A program made the translations under genes and the position numbers. Shown in pieces: positions 1-6,268 of a stretch of DNA of 6,268 nucleotides. Origin of the DNA: DASPKW01 sp038244055. GTDB taxonomy: Bacteria > Planctomycetota > Phycisphaerae > Tepidisphaerales > Tepidisphaeraceae. Position 1 is the stretch's first letter, and every line of letters starts with the position of its first letter. The notes under the pieces are model-generated. The model worked only from the letters and a program-made list of their open reading frames with translations. It had not been told where the DNA came from and did not search any database. The DNA is taken from contig JBBRTW010000432.1 in NCBI GenBank assembly GCA_038244055.1, forward strand, positions 1 to 6,268, given 5' to 3'.

Positions 1-1
1 A

Positions 2-724
2 GCGCTGGCGAGCGTGCTCGATGGACTCAAGGACGACCCGAAGAAGGTCGGCGCGGCCGTCGGCTCCGAGGACCGCAGGCTCATCGAAGAACACGCCAGC
101 TTCGTCCGCGAGATGGAGGAGGACCTCAAGCAGGCCACGGCCGCCGCGGCGCATCCGGTGCCGGTGCTTGAGCCCGGCGTTCGCAAAGACAACGACAACA
201 TCCCGCAGATCAGCAAGGTGCAGATCGACCTGATGATCAACGCCTTCGCCGGCGATTTCGCGCGGGTGGCTTCGCTGCAATACACCCACTCCGTCGGCGG
301 CGCACGCTTCCGCTGGCTCGGCATCAACGAAGGCCATCACGCCCTCTCCCACGAAGGCAACGACAAGCTCGAGACCCAGGAAAAGCTCACCAAGATCAAC
401 AAGTGGTTCTGCGGGCAACTCGCCTACATGGCCAAGCGCCTGGCCGAAACCCCCGAACCCGGCGGCCAGGGAAGCCTGCTGGACAACACCCTGATCGTCT
501 GGACCAACGAACTGGGCGAAGGCAACTCGCACTCGCTGGACAACGTGCCCTTCGTGATGGTCGGCAACGGCCTGGACTTCAAGATGGGCCGCGCCGTCAC
601 CTGCCCCAAGCGAACCCCGCATAACCGCCTGCTGATGTCCCTGGCCCACGGCTTTGGACATCGCGTGAACTCCTTCGGCAGCCCGAACTTCTGCGCCGCG
701 GGGCCGCTTTCGCAATTGACGTGA
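2..724 (+). CDS. DUF1552 (HXXSHH) family protein, C-terminal part (5' end outside window)
   Basis: The reading frame is open from the first bases (Ala-Leu-Ala-Ser-Val-Leu-Asp-Gly) to TGA at 722-724. The GTG at 14 is internal rather than a start, because the visible sequence matches the middle of the family. About 240 residues are seen, roughly the C-terminal half of a family whose members are usually some 430-480 residues. Supporting segments are the helical stretch with DRRLIEEHASFVREMEEDL (codons about 74-130), the family signature as GHHALSHEG (332-358), the block LLDNTLIVWTNELGEGNSHS (478-537) and the ending FCAAGPLSQLT. The signature normally reads H-x-x-S-H-H; here the last His is Glu. 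The biochemical role of the family is unknown; the LLDNTLIVW/GNSHS block resembles the related DUF1501 proteins, and many members are exported, but the N-terminus is not visible here. In planctomycetes these genes often sit beside DUF1592/DUF1588-type genes, which could lie upstream of this window. Confidence 0.86.
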   Translation, partial: ALASVLDGLKDDPKKVGAAVGSEDRRLIEEHASFVREMEEDLKQATAAAAHPVPVLEPGVRKDNDNIPQISKVQIDLMINAFAGDFARVASLQYTHSVGGARFRWLGINEGHHALSHEGNDKLETQEKLTKINKWFCGQLAYMAKRLAETPEPGGQGSLLDNTLIVWTNELGEGNSHSLDNVPFVMVGNGLDFKMGRAVTCPKRTPHNRLLMSLAHGFGHRVNSFGSPNFCAAGPLSQLT

Positions 725-728
725 ACCT

Positions 729-3700
729 ATGAAACCGATGTTGACCTGCCTGATCGTCGTGTGGATGGCCGGCGGCGCGCTGGCGGAGAACTATTCGTGG
801 CAGGACCCGCAGGCGACGGTGCTGCCCAACGGGGACCTCGCCTGGGCGCCGCACCCGTTTGTTTTCGAGAAGGGGGATTCGGCTCGCTACATTGACTTCG
901 CGGCCGGCGACGATGCGAATCCCGGCACACAGGCGCAGCCATGGAAACATCATCCGTGGGATGCGAGCGCCGCCGGCAAGGCGAAAGCCTGCGTCGGCAT
1001 ACAGACTTATGTGTTCAAGCGCGGCGTCGTCTATCGCGGACACTTGGCCGTCAAAGAGGCGGGCAAGCCCGATGCGCCGATCCGCTTGACCAGCGATCCC
1101 GCCTGGGGGCAGGGAGAGGCTGTGCTGTGCGGCTCGGAACCCGTCGCGGCCTGGAAGCAGGGGGCTACCCACAAGGACATCCCCGAACCCGATCGCGTCT
1201 GGTGGACGGATCTCGACTTCGCCCCCCGCGCGGTATGGAGCGTAGGCAAGGAGGGCAACGGGGGGATCATGCGAATCCCGCTGGCCCGCACGCCGAACTG
1301 GAAGGTCTCCAATCCCGATGATGTCAAGAGCGAGTGGTGGGTGTGGGACAACCCGCGCAAGCCGTTCGGCAACACGATCAAGAATGAGCGCGGCCAGACA
1401 ATGCACATGGGGATTGACACCAAACACATCAAGGGCAAACCGGAGGAGTATTTCAAGGGCGCGTTGATCTGGCCGGAGTACGGCTGGGTGATGAGCGGGC
1501 CCTATCCCACCGAGGTTGAGGTGGTGGACTTGAAGCAGAACGCGCTGGGGTTTAGCGGCTGGACCGGCGGTACCGCCGGCGTCATCATGCGCAACATGCG
1601 CTACTACCTCGAGGACAAGCCACAGTATTTGGATGATCCGGAGGGGGAATACTGGTTCGAGAAGAAGAAATCGGGCGGGCGGCTTTACCTGCGCCCACCG
1701 GGCGGCGTCGATCCCAACACGATGCAGATTGAGGCCGGCCGCTATAGTAACCTGGTCGAGGGGGAGAAGGTCGAGCACGTTCATATCACGGGGCTGACTT
1801 TTCGCTTCACCACGCCGGCCTGGAACATCACGGGTTCAACCTGGGATTTCAGCACCAAGCCGTGGGGGTTCCGCCCGGAAATGTACCCGGGCTGCGTGCG
1901 CGTCTGGGGGGAGGGACAGGATATCCGTGTGGCCAACTGCCGCTTCGAACACGTCTTTTTCCCCATCCGAATCCGCGCGCTTCAGGAGGGACAGCGCGTG
2001 AACAATGTGCTGATCGAGGACAACGATTTCCGCTATACCGATGCGGGAATTCTGTCGGTTGAGGATGGGGTTGGCTGGGGCTTCGCGCAGCCGCGCGGCC
2101 GGCTGGGCGATGTGCGCATCTACAGGAACCACTCGCTGGAGACAGGCCGGCGGCCCTCCCGCGGCGGCACCGGCACCGGCATCGACGTCAGCGGGGCGCG
2201 CACGGTCGAGATCGCGGGCAACGTGATCGAGCGCTCCTATGCGCAGGGGATTAATGTCAGCGGCGCGAAACTCAACGGCATGTGGGGAGATGTGCCGTTT
2301 ACGCGCGTGCTGATTCACCACAACAAGGTCTGGGAGTCCATGCTCAACTGCAACGATTACGGCGGCATCGAGACCTGGCAGGGCGGGCCGTTCTACGTTT
2401 TCGATAACATCTCATACAACGCGCTCGGCTACCGTAACTGGGAACGCTACAGCGGCAAGGATGCCGGATTTGGCCACGCGTATTATCTGGATGGCGCGTT
2501 CAAGAACTACCATTTCAACAACATCGCCTGGGGCAAAGCCAAGGACACCGCCAGCCCCGTCGTCAACTGCTCGGCGTTCCAGGAAATCCACAGTTACCAG
2601 AACACGTTTTTCAACAACACGGTCTATAACTACAACACCGGTTCGCGGCGGCAGGCGCCCGTGGCCGGACGCAACAAGTATCTGGGCAACATCTGGGAGA
2701 GCATCGGCCAGCACGTCTTCCGTCACGCTGACCCCGCCAAGACCGCCGCCGAAGGCAACGCGAAAGACGCCGGACCGGCCAAGGAGCAATTCGCGCTCGA
2801 ATCCAACGCGTACGGCCGCAATTTCTTTCACGACATCAAAGAGATGGGCGTACTGGAGCCATCGGGGCGCTGGCTGCTGTCGTTCGATGATTTCAAGTCC
2901 GCGCTGGTGAAGCACAATGCCCTCCTGAGCGAGTTGGGAACCGTGAGCCAGACCCCACTGCTGCGCGCGCCCGCGCAAGGCGATTTCAGGCCGGCCCAAG
3001 GCTCCGCCGGCGCGGACCAGGGCGTCAAGGTTTTCGTTCCCTGGGCGCTCTCCGGTGTGGTGGGCGAATGGAACTTCTGCCGCCCGGCGGATGATCCGGC
3101 CCACCTGATGGATGAGCACTGGTACATGACCGATTACCACGTCTCGCGCGAAGAGTATCACGACCGCCCCATGTATCCGCTCAAAGGCGCGAACGTGACC
3201 GCCGGGGACTATGTCCAGGGACCGCTGGAAGACTGGACGACCGGCGCGCTGAACTTCGCCGCCGCGAAAAAGCAATATGCCGTTCTAACCAACGCCGACC
3301 TGATGAAGCCGTTTTCGTTCAAGGACTTGAAGAAGAGCCGCCACGAAGGCGCAAAACCCGAGCCCGTCACGATCGAAGGCGAGGCGCTGAAGAATCCGCA
3401 GATCTATTCGTCCAACATGCTGATCGAAGTCTATTTCAAAACCACGCCCGGCCATGTCGGAGGGGTGCTCATGGAAAAGCTCAAGGGCAGCGGCTACAGC
3501 CTGACGATCAGTTCAGCGGGCGGGATCGCCTTCAGCATCAAGGGCGCGAGGGCATCGGGCGCGGTCGAGAGCAGCGCGAAAGTGAACGATGGCCAATGGC
3601 ATCATGTGATCGCCGAGTTGGACCGCCCATCGCGGAAGCTGACGCTCTATGTCGATGGCCGGAAGGATGCCTCGGCCCAGGGAGTGGATGCGTCGGTGTC

Positions 3701-3923
3701 GCTGGCGAATGAGGGGGATGTTCATGTGGGCGGCACACCCGATGGAAGAAACCTCGACGGTACGCTGGATTTCCTGCGTCTGGCGCAGGGCACCCTCGCC
3801 GATGCGGACACCACCATCGAGGAACTCTACGCCTGGGAATTCGCCGGCCCGCAGCACCGCGATTTCAGCGGCCAGCCGCCGATTGGCAAACGCGATGCCG
3901 GAGCTTTAGAAGCCAGGCCGTGA
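729..3923 (+). CDS. Secreted right-handed parallel beta-helix protein with C-terminal LamG-like domain
   Basis: This is a 1064-residue exported protein. Residues 1-19 form a signal peptide (Lys2, hydrophobic core, cleavage expected at ALA|EN). Near residues 54-72 is YIDFAAGDDANPGTQAQPW, the usual opening of secreted beta-helix proteins. Residues about 350-640 show the short V-x-I-x-x-N pattern of right-handed helix coils, for example VLIEDNDF, VRIYRNHS, VEIAGNVIE, VLIHHNKVW and YHFNNIAWG. A Trp/Tyr-rich connector (about 770-850, with EHWYMTDYHV) leads to a LamG/concanavalin-like jellyroll at about 898-1047, marked by DGQWHHVIAELD (954 on) and LYVDG (973-977). Such proteins are usually polysaccharide lyases, hydrolases or binding proteins at the cell surface, but no active site can be named here. 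The start at 729 is four bases after the upstream stop; ATG at 738 is an alternative that would shorten the signal peptide. No Shine-Dalgarno is evident at either. Confidence 0.9.
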   Translation: MKPMLTCLIVVWMAGGALAENYSWQDPQATVLPNGDLAWAPHPFVFEKGDSARYIDFAAGDDANPGTQAQPWKHHPWDASAAGKAKACVGIQTYVFKRGVVYRGHLAVKEAGKPDAPIRLTSDPAWGQGEAVLCGSEPVAAWKQGATHKDIPEPDRVWWTDLDFAPRAVWSVGKEGNGGIMRIPLARTPNWKVSNPDDVKSEWWVWDNPRKPFGNTIKNERGQTMHMGIDTKHIKGKPEEYFKGALIWPEYGWVMSGPYPTEVEVVDLKQNALGFSGWTGGTAGVIMRNMRYYLEDKPQYLDDPEGEYWFEKKKSGGRLYLRPPGGVDPNTMQIEAGRYSNLVEGEKVEHVHITGLTFRFTTPAWNITGSTWDFSTKPWGFRPEMYPGCVRVWGEGQDIRVANCRFEHVFFPIRIRALQEGQRVNNVLIEDNDFRYTDAGILSVEDGVGWGFAQPRGRLGDVRIYRNHSLETGRRPSRGGTGTGIDVSGARTVEIAGNVIERSYAQGINVSGAKLNGMWGDVPFTRVLIHHNKVWESMLNCNDYGGIETWQGGPFYVFDNISYNALGYRNWERYSGKDAGFGHAYYLDGAFKNYHFNNIAWGKAKDTASPVVNCSAFQEIHSYQNTFFNNTVYNYNTGSRRQAPVAGRNKYLGNIWESIGQHVFRHADPAKTAAEGNAKDAGPAKEQFALESNAYGRNFFHDIKEMGVLEPSGRWLLSFDDFKSALVKHNALLSELGTVSQTPLLRAPAQGDFRPAQGSAGADQGVKVFVPWALSGVVGEWNFCRPADDPAHLMDEHWYMTDYHVSREEYHDRPMYPLKGANVTAGDYVQGPLEDWTTGALNFAAAKKQYAVLTNADLMKPFSFKDLKKSRHEGAKPEPVTIEGEALKNPQIYSSNMLIEVYFKTTPGHVGGVLMEKLKGSGYSLTISSAGGIAFSIKGARASGAVESSAKVNDGQWHHVIAELDRPSRKLTLYVDGRKDASAQGVDASVSLANEGDVHVGGTPDGRNLDGTLDFLRLAQGTLADADTTIEELYAWEFAGPQHRDFSGQPPIGKRDAGALEARP

Positions 3924-3978
3924 GCAAGCGAGCAAAGGCTGAAGTTCGCGAACGCGCCTCGGACTGGCGCCGCTCGTG

Positions 3979-3998
3979 GATGAGATCATCGCCGATGA
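3979..3998. repeat. Nested short inverted/direct repeats (GATGA / TCATC)
   Basis: The 20 bases read GATGA, GA, TCATC, GCC, GATGA. The middle arm can pair with either flanking arm, giving two mutually exclusive five-base stems, with the right-hand one having a three-base loop. It lies 55 bases after the beta-helix stop codon. No clean T-run follows, so terminator function is doubtful. Repeats this short may be chance. Confidence 0.25.
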
Positions 3999-4210
3999 GG
4001 GCTGCTTTCTATTCACCCTTTAATGGGGCGAACGGGGTATTTGCGCAGTCGATTTGGGGGTGTTTGCAATGAGAAGCGGCCGCCGCGGAAATCACCCGCG
4101 ATGGGTGTGCATGCCGCATATAAGTGGAAATTCCAATGAATCGATATCGGGGGGCCGCCGAAAGCATCTGTGACGGTAATGGGGTTTGAATCGGATTGAC
4201 CCGCCGAATG

Positions 4211-4228
4211 GGAGACACGCAATTCTCC
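4211..4228 (+). repeat. Short inverted repeat in the cheA leader
   Basis: GGAGA at 4211-4215 is complementary to TCTCC at 4224-4228 with an eight-base loop between. The hairpin would sit 12 bases before the AAAGG ribosome binding site and 25 bases before the cheA ATG. The stem is only five base pairs, so it could be chance; if real, it would be a leader structure or an operator half-site pair. Confidence 0.2.
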
Positions 4229-4240
4229 GCATCACGACTG

Positions 4241-4245
4241 AAAGG
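4241..4245 (+). promoter_or_regulatory. Ribosome binding site for cheA
   Basis: AAAGG (preceded by TG, reading TGAAAGG) lies eight bases before ATG 4254. An in-frame TGA at 4248-4250 closes the frame directly upstream, so the start cannot be earlier. Together these fix the cheA start with good confidence. The clear site contrasts with the absence of one before the beta-helix gene. Confidence 0.7.
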
Positions 4246-4253
4246 CTTGAGCG

Positions 4254-6268
4254 ATGACCGCGCTGACAGATTTGATCGAACAACTGGCGCCGGCGGTGAT
4301 GGCATGCGACGCCAATGACCTTCAGGCGCTGGCGACGGTGCATAGCCTCCTGCAGCTTGTGACCCGCCAGGCGTCAGAACTTCCGGCCGCCGATGCTGCG
4401 GCGGGGCGGGTGGGCAAATGCGCCGATAACGGCGCAACGCTGATCGAACGAATCATGTTGCGTGAGGTGGATGACACGGCAAAGAGCCTGCAGCAGGTCC
4501 TAAATGTCGTTGATGAAATGCAGCGGCTGGTGCGCGGCGAAGTGTGGAGCGCTCCGGAAAACGTCGCCGCGCCAATGGGTCAAGCGCAGACCGCGCCGGC
4601 GACCACCGCCGTGCAGGGCGAAGCGGAATCGGACCTGATCCGGGCGGATGATGCGCCGCTGGTGGCGGAGTTCATCGGCGAGGCGCGGACGCATATCGAA
4701 TCGGCCGAGGGCGCGGTGCTCAAGGTGGAGGAGCATCCGGAGGATCTCGAATCGGTGAACGCGATCTTCCGTAGCTTTCATACCATAAAAGGCGTCGCGG
4801 GGTTTTTGAATTTAAAGCAAATCGGTTCGGTGGCGCACGCCGCGGAAAGTTTATTGGATCCAGCCCGCAAGGGGAGCCTGGTTCTCACGCCACCGGCGAT
4901 TGATGTGATTCTGGAGACGATCGACTTCATGAAGGCGATGATCACGGCGCTGGAACAGGCGCTGACATCGAATCAGCCGATCGCCGCCCAGCCGGGGATG
5001 GCAGGACTCCTCGAACGCCTGGATGATTGCACCAAAGGAAAGGCGATCGCCAAGAGGCCGGCCAAGGCGAGTGGTGGCACAGAAACCACTCGGGAGGATG
5101 GGGAAAAGAGCGCCGCGCCTGCGGCGGGAACCGCGTCACCCGGGACGGCGTCAGGCGGAACCACGGCCGAGACGACAGTCAAAATCTCCACGGATCGGCT
5201 GGACAGCCTGATCGACATGATCGGGGAGCTGGTGATCGCCGAATCGATGGTGCGGCAGGATGTGATCCTGCTGGCGGGTGACAATCAAAGGCTGGCGCGA
5301 AACAGCTCGCACCTGGGGAAGATCACGCGGGCGCTTCAGGAACTATCCATGTCAATGCGGATGGTTCCGATCCAGGGCGTGTTCCAGAAGATGACCCGCC
5401 TGGTGCGGGACCTGGCGCGCAAGGCGGGCAAAGAGATTGACCTGGTGGTCACGGGGGGCGAAACGGAACTGGATCGCAATGTGGTGGAAGCGATCGGCGA
5501 TCCGCTGGTTCACATGATCCGCAACTCGGTGGATCATGGGATCGAAACTCCCGAGGCGCGGCAGAAGGCCGGAAAATTGGCCGCCGGGCGCGTGGAATTG
5601 CAGGCGCGGCACCAGGGTGGAAACATCGTGATCAGCATCGGCGATGACGGCAAAGGCCTGGATAAGAAGCGGATTCTCAAGAAGGCGATGGATGCAGGTC
5701 TGGTGCGCGACGGGCAGGAACTGAGCGAGCCGGAAATCTTCGCTTTGATTTTTCATCCGGGGCTCTCGACGGCCGAGAAGATCACGGATGTTTCGGGTCG
5801 GGGCGTGGGGATGGATGTGGTGCGGAAGAACATTGATGCCCTGCGCGGGCGGATCGAGATTACATCAACTGAAGGGCAGGGGACGCGTTTTGTGATCAAG
5901 CTTCCGCTGACGCTGGCGGTGATCGATGGGCTGGTGGTGAAGGTGGGCACGGAGCGCTACATCCTGCCGATGACCAGCGTCGAGCAGAGCCTGCGGCCGG
6001 CGGCGGGGCAGATATCGACGGTCCATGGGCGGGGCGAGGTGTGCCTGATTCGCGGGAGCCTGCTGCCGCTGACCCGGCTGCACCGGCTGTTCAATGTCAC
6101 GCCGAAACAGGAAGACCCGACCAAGGCTTTGACGGTAATTGTCCAGGATAATCAGCGGCGCGGGGCGATCCTGGTGGACGAGCTTCTGGGGCAGCAGCAG
6201 GTGGTCATTAAATCGCTGGGCGAGCGGATCGGAAACATTCGCGGCGTTTCCGGCGGGGCCATCCTGGG
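4254..6268 (+). CDS. cheA: Chemotaxis sensor histidine kinase CheA (3' end outside window)
   Basis: This is the central kinase of a chemosensory array: it autophosphorylates on its HPt His under receptor/CheW control and passes phosphate to CheY/CheB-type regulators in the cytoplasm. 671 residues are visible. Residues 1-130 are an unassigned, mostly helical N-terminus. The HPt (P1) domain spans about 132-237 with the phosphoacceptor His176 in FHTIKG. A Gly/Ala/Thr-rich linker (about 260-306) replaces a recognisable P2. The P3 dimerisation domain starts at VKISTDRLDSLIDMIGELV (309 on). The HATPase has the N-box HMIRNSVDHGIE (420-431), G1 DDGKGL (464-469), FHPGLST (500-506), G2 GRGVGMD (515-521) and GTRF (543-546). 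The CheW-like P5 begins near 558 and is cut in its last strands (VSGGAILG). All catalytic motifs look intact. The gene opens after a 330-base gap and probably heads its own transcription unit. A C-terminal receiver domain, as in some CheAs, could lie beyond the window. Confidence 0.97.
   Translation, partial: MTALTDLIEQLAPAVMACDANDLQALATVHSLLQLVTRQASELPAADAAAGRVGKCADNGATLIERIMLREVDDTAKSLQQVLNVVDEMQRLVRGEVWSAPENVAAPMGQAQTAPATTAVQGEAESDLIRADDAPLVAEFIGEARTHIESAEGAVLKVEEHPEDLESVNAIFRSFHTIKGVAGFLNLKQIGSVAHAAESLLDPARKGSLVLTPPAIDVILETIDFMKAMITALEQALTSNQPIAAQPGMAGLLERLDDCTKGKAIAKRPAKASGGTETTREDGEKSAAPAAGTASPGTASGGTTAETTVKISTDRLDSLIDMIGELVIAESMVRQDVILLAGDNQRLARNSSHLGKITRALQELSMSMRMVPIQGVFQKMTRLVRDLARKAGKEIDLVVTGGETELDRNVVEAIGDPLVHMIRNSVDHGIETPEARQKAGKLAAGRVELQARHQGGNIVISIGDDGKGLDKKRILKKAMDAGLVRDGQELSEPEIFALIFHPGLSTAEKITDVSGRGVGMDVVRKNIDALRGRIEITSTEGQGTRFVIKLPLTLAVIDGLVVKVGTERYILPMTSVEQSLRPAAGQISTVHGRGEVCLIRGSLLPLTRLHRLFNVTPKQEDPTKALTVIVQDNQRRGAILVDELLGQQQVVIKSLGERIGNIRGVSGGAIL

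Larger units (their letters stand above)
3924..4253. other. 330-base intergenic region without a convincing gene
   Basis: This gap separates the beta-helix gene from cheA. No frame on either strand shows recognisable protein sequence; an antisense open frame of 142 codons across 4009-4437 runs into cheA and reads as low-complexity shadow. I see no strong GC stem followed by a T-run that would mark a Rho-independent terminator. Promoter candidates are poor: TTGACC at 4196-4201 has no good -10 at the right distance, and TATAAG at 4119-4124 has no -35. A promoter for cheA is expected here because of the gap length, but it cannot be placed with confidence. Confidence 0.7.

Noticed and set aside
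729..790. Lipoprotein signal in the beta-helix protein (Cys7)
   Set aside because: The residues before Cys (M-L-T) do not form a lipobox, and a normal signal-peptidase I site (ALA|EN) follows the hydrophobic stretch.
597..1784. Antisense open frame of 395 codons
   Set aside because: It lies opposite the DUF1552 end and the beta-helix gene, both of which have recognisable protein sequence. Its translation matches no family I know, and long antisense frames are expected in GC-rich coding DNA.
2412..3275. Antisense open frame of 287 codons
   Set aside because: It is a shadow of the beta-helix gene in GC-rich DNA, with no recognisable domain and no ribosome binding site I could support.
3944..3953. 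Ten-base palindrome GTTCGCGAAC
   Set aside because: It is a single short palindrome with no partner site and no T-run; chance is the simplest explanation in GC-rich DNA.
4012..4032. Imperfect hairpin TTCACCC/GGGGCGAA as a terminator
   Set aside because: The stem has a mismatch and is followed by CGGGGTATTT rather than a T-run.
4054..4070. Possible sigma-54 promoter (TTTGGGGGTGTTTGCA)
   Set aside because: The GG and GC elements are about eight bases apart instead of the required ten, and the TGGCAC core is absent.
4180..4202. GTTTGAATC resembling a tRNA T-loop
   Set aside because: The flanking bases do not form the five-pair T-stem, and no acceptor, D or anticodon arms are found upstream.
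4422..4429. GCCGATAA, identical to a FliA (sigma-28) -10 element
   Set aside because: It lies inside the cheA coding region and has no TAAA-like -35 about 15 bases upstream (the sequence there is G-rich).
4009..4437. Antisense open frame of 142 codons spanning the gap and the cheA start
   Set aside because: The translation is Pro/Arg/Ser/Ala-rich low complexity, and it overlaps the secure start of cheA.

Overview
The window holds three genes, all on the + strand, in DNA that is GC-rich throughout. Both ends are cut inside genes. The first gene belongs to the DUF1552 (HXXSHH) family, which is especially abundant in Planctomycetota and related large-genome bacteria. The second is a large secreted beta-helix protein of a kind also common in Planctomycetota and Verrucomicrobiota. 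The best guess for the source is therefore a planctomycete or a close PVC relative, but this is inference from gene content only.

Region 1 (1-3923) looks like the end of an operon. The C-terminal half of a DUF1552 protein ends at 724. Four bases later starts an exported protein of 1064 residues with a signal peptide, a right-handed parallel beta-helix and a C-terminal LamG/concanavalin-like jellyroll. The tight spacing suggests the two are co-transcribed and perhaps translationally coupled. A role in handling extracellular polysaccharide is plausible for the beta-helix/LamG protein, but no catalytic residues can be assigned.

Region 2 (3924-4253) is a 330-base gap with no convincing gene, no clear Rho-independent terminator and no strong promoter. 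It holds a few short inverted repeats, a short open tail that may be chance, and a good ribosome binding site at its right edge.

Region 3 (4254 to the window end) is a chemotaxis-type histidine kinase, CheA, open at the 3' end. Its HPt, dimerisation, ATPase and CheW-like domains are all recognisable with intact key residues. It has an extra helical N-terminal segment of about 130 residues before the HPt domain and a low-complexity linker where the P2 domain would be. It is probably the first gene of a separate chemosensory or signalling cluster continuing to the right. Nothing in the sequence links it functionally to the upstream pair.

I see no mobile element, CRISPR array or RNA gene, and no clear sign of a new multi-gene system. 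The points most worth following are the architecture of the CheA N-terminus, the DUF1552/beta-helix pairing, and the altered HXXSHH motif.
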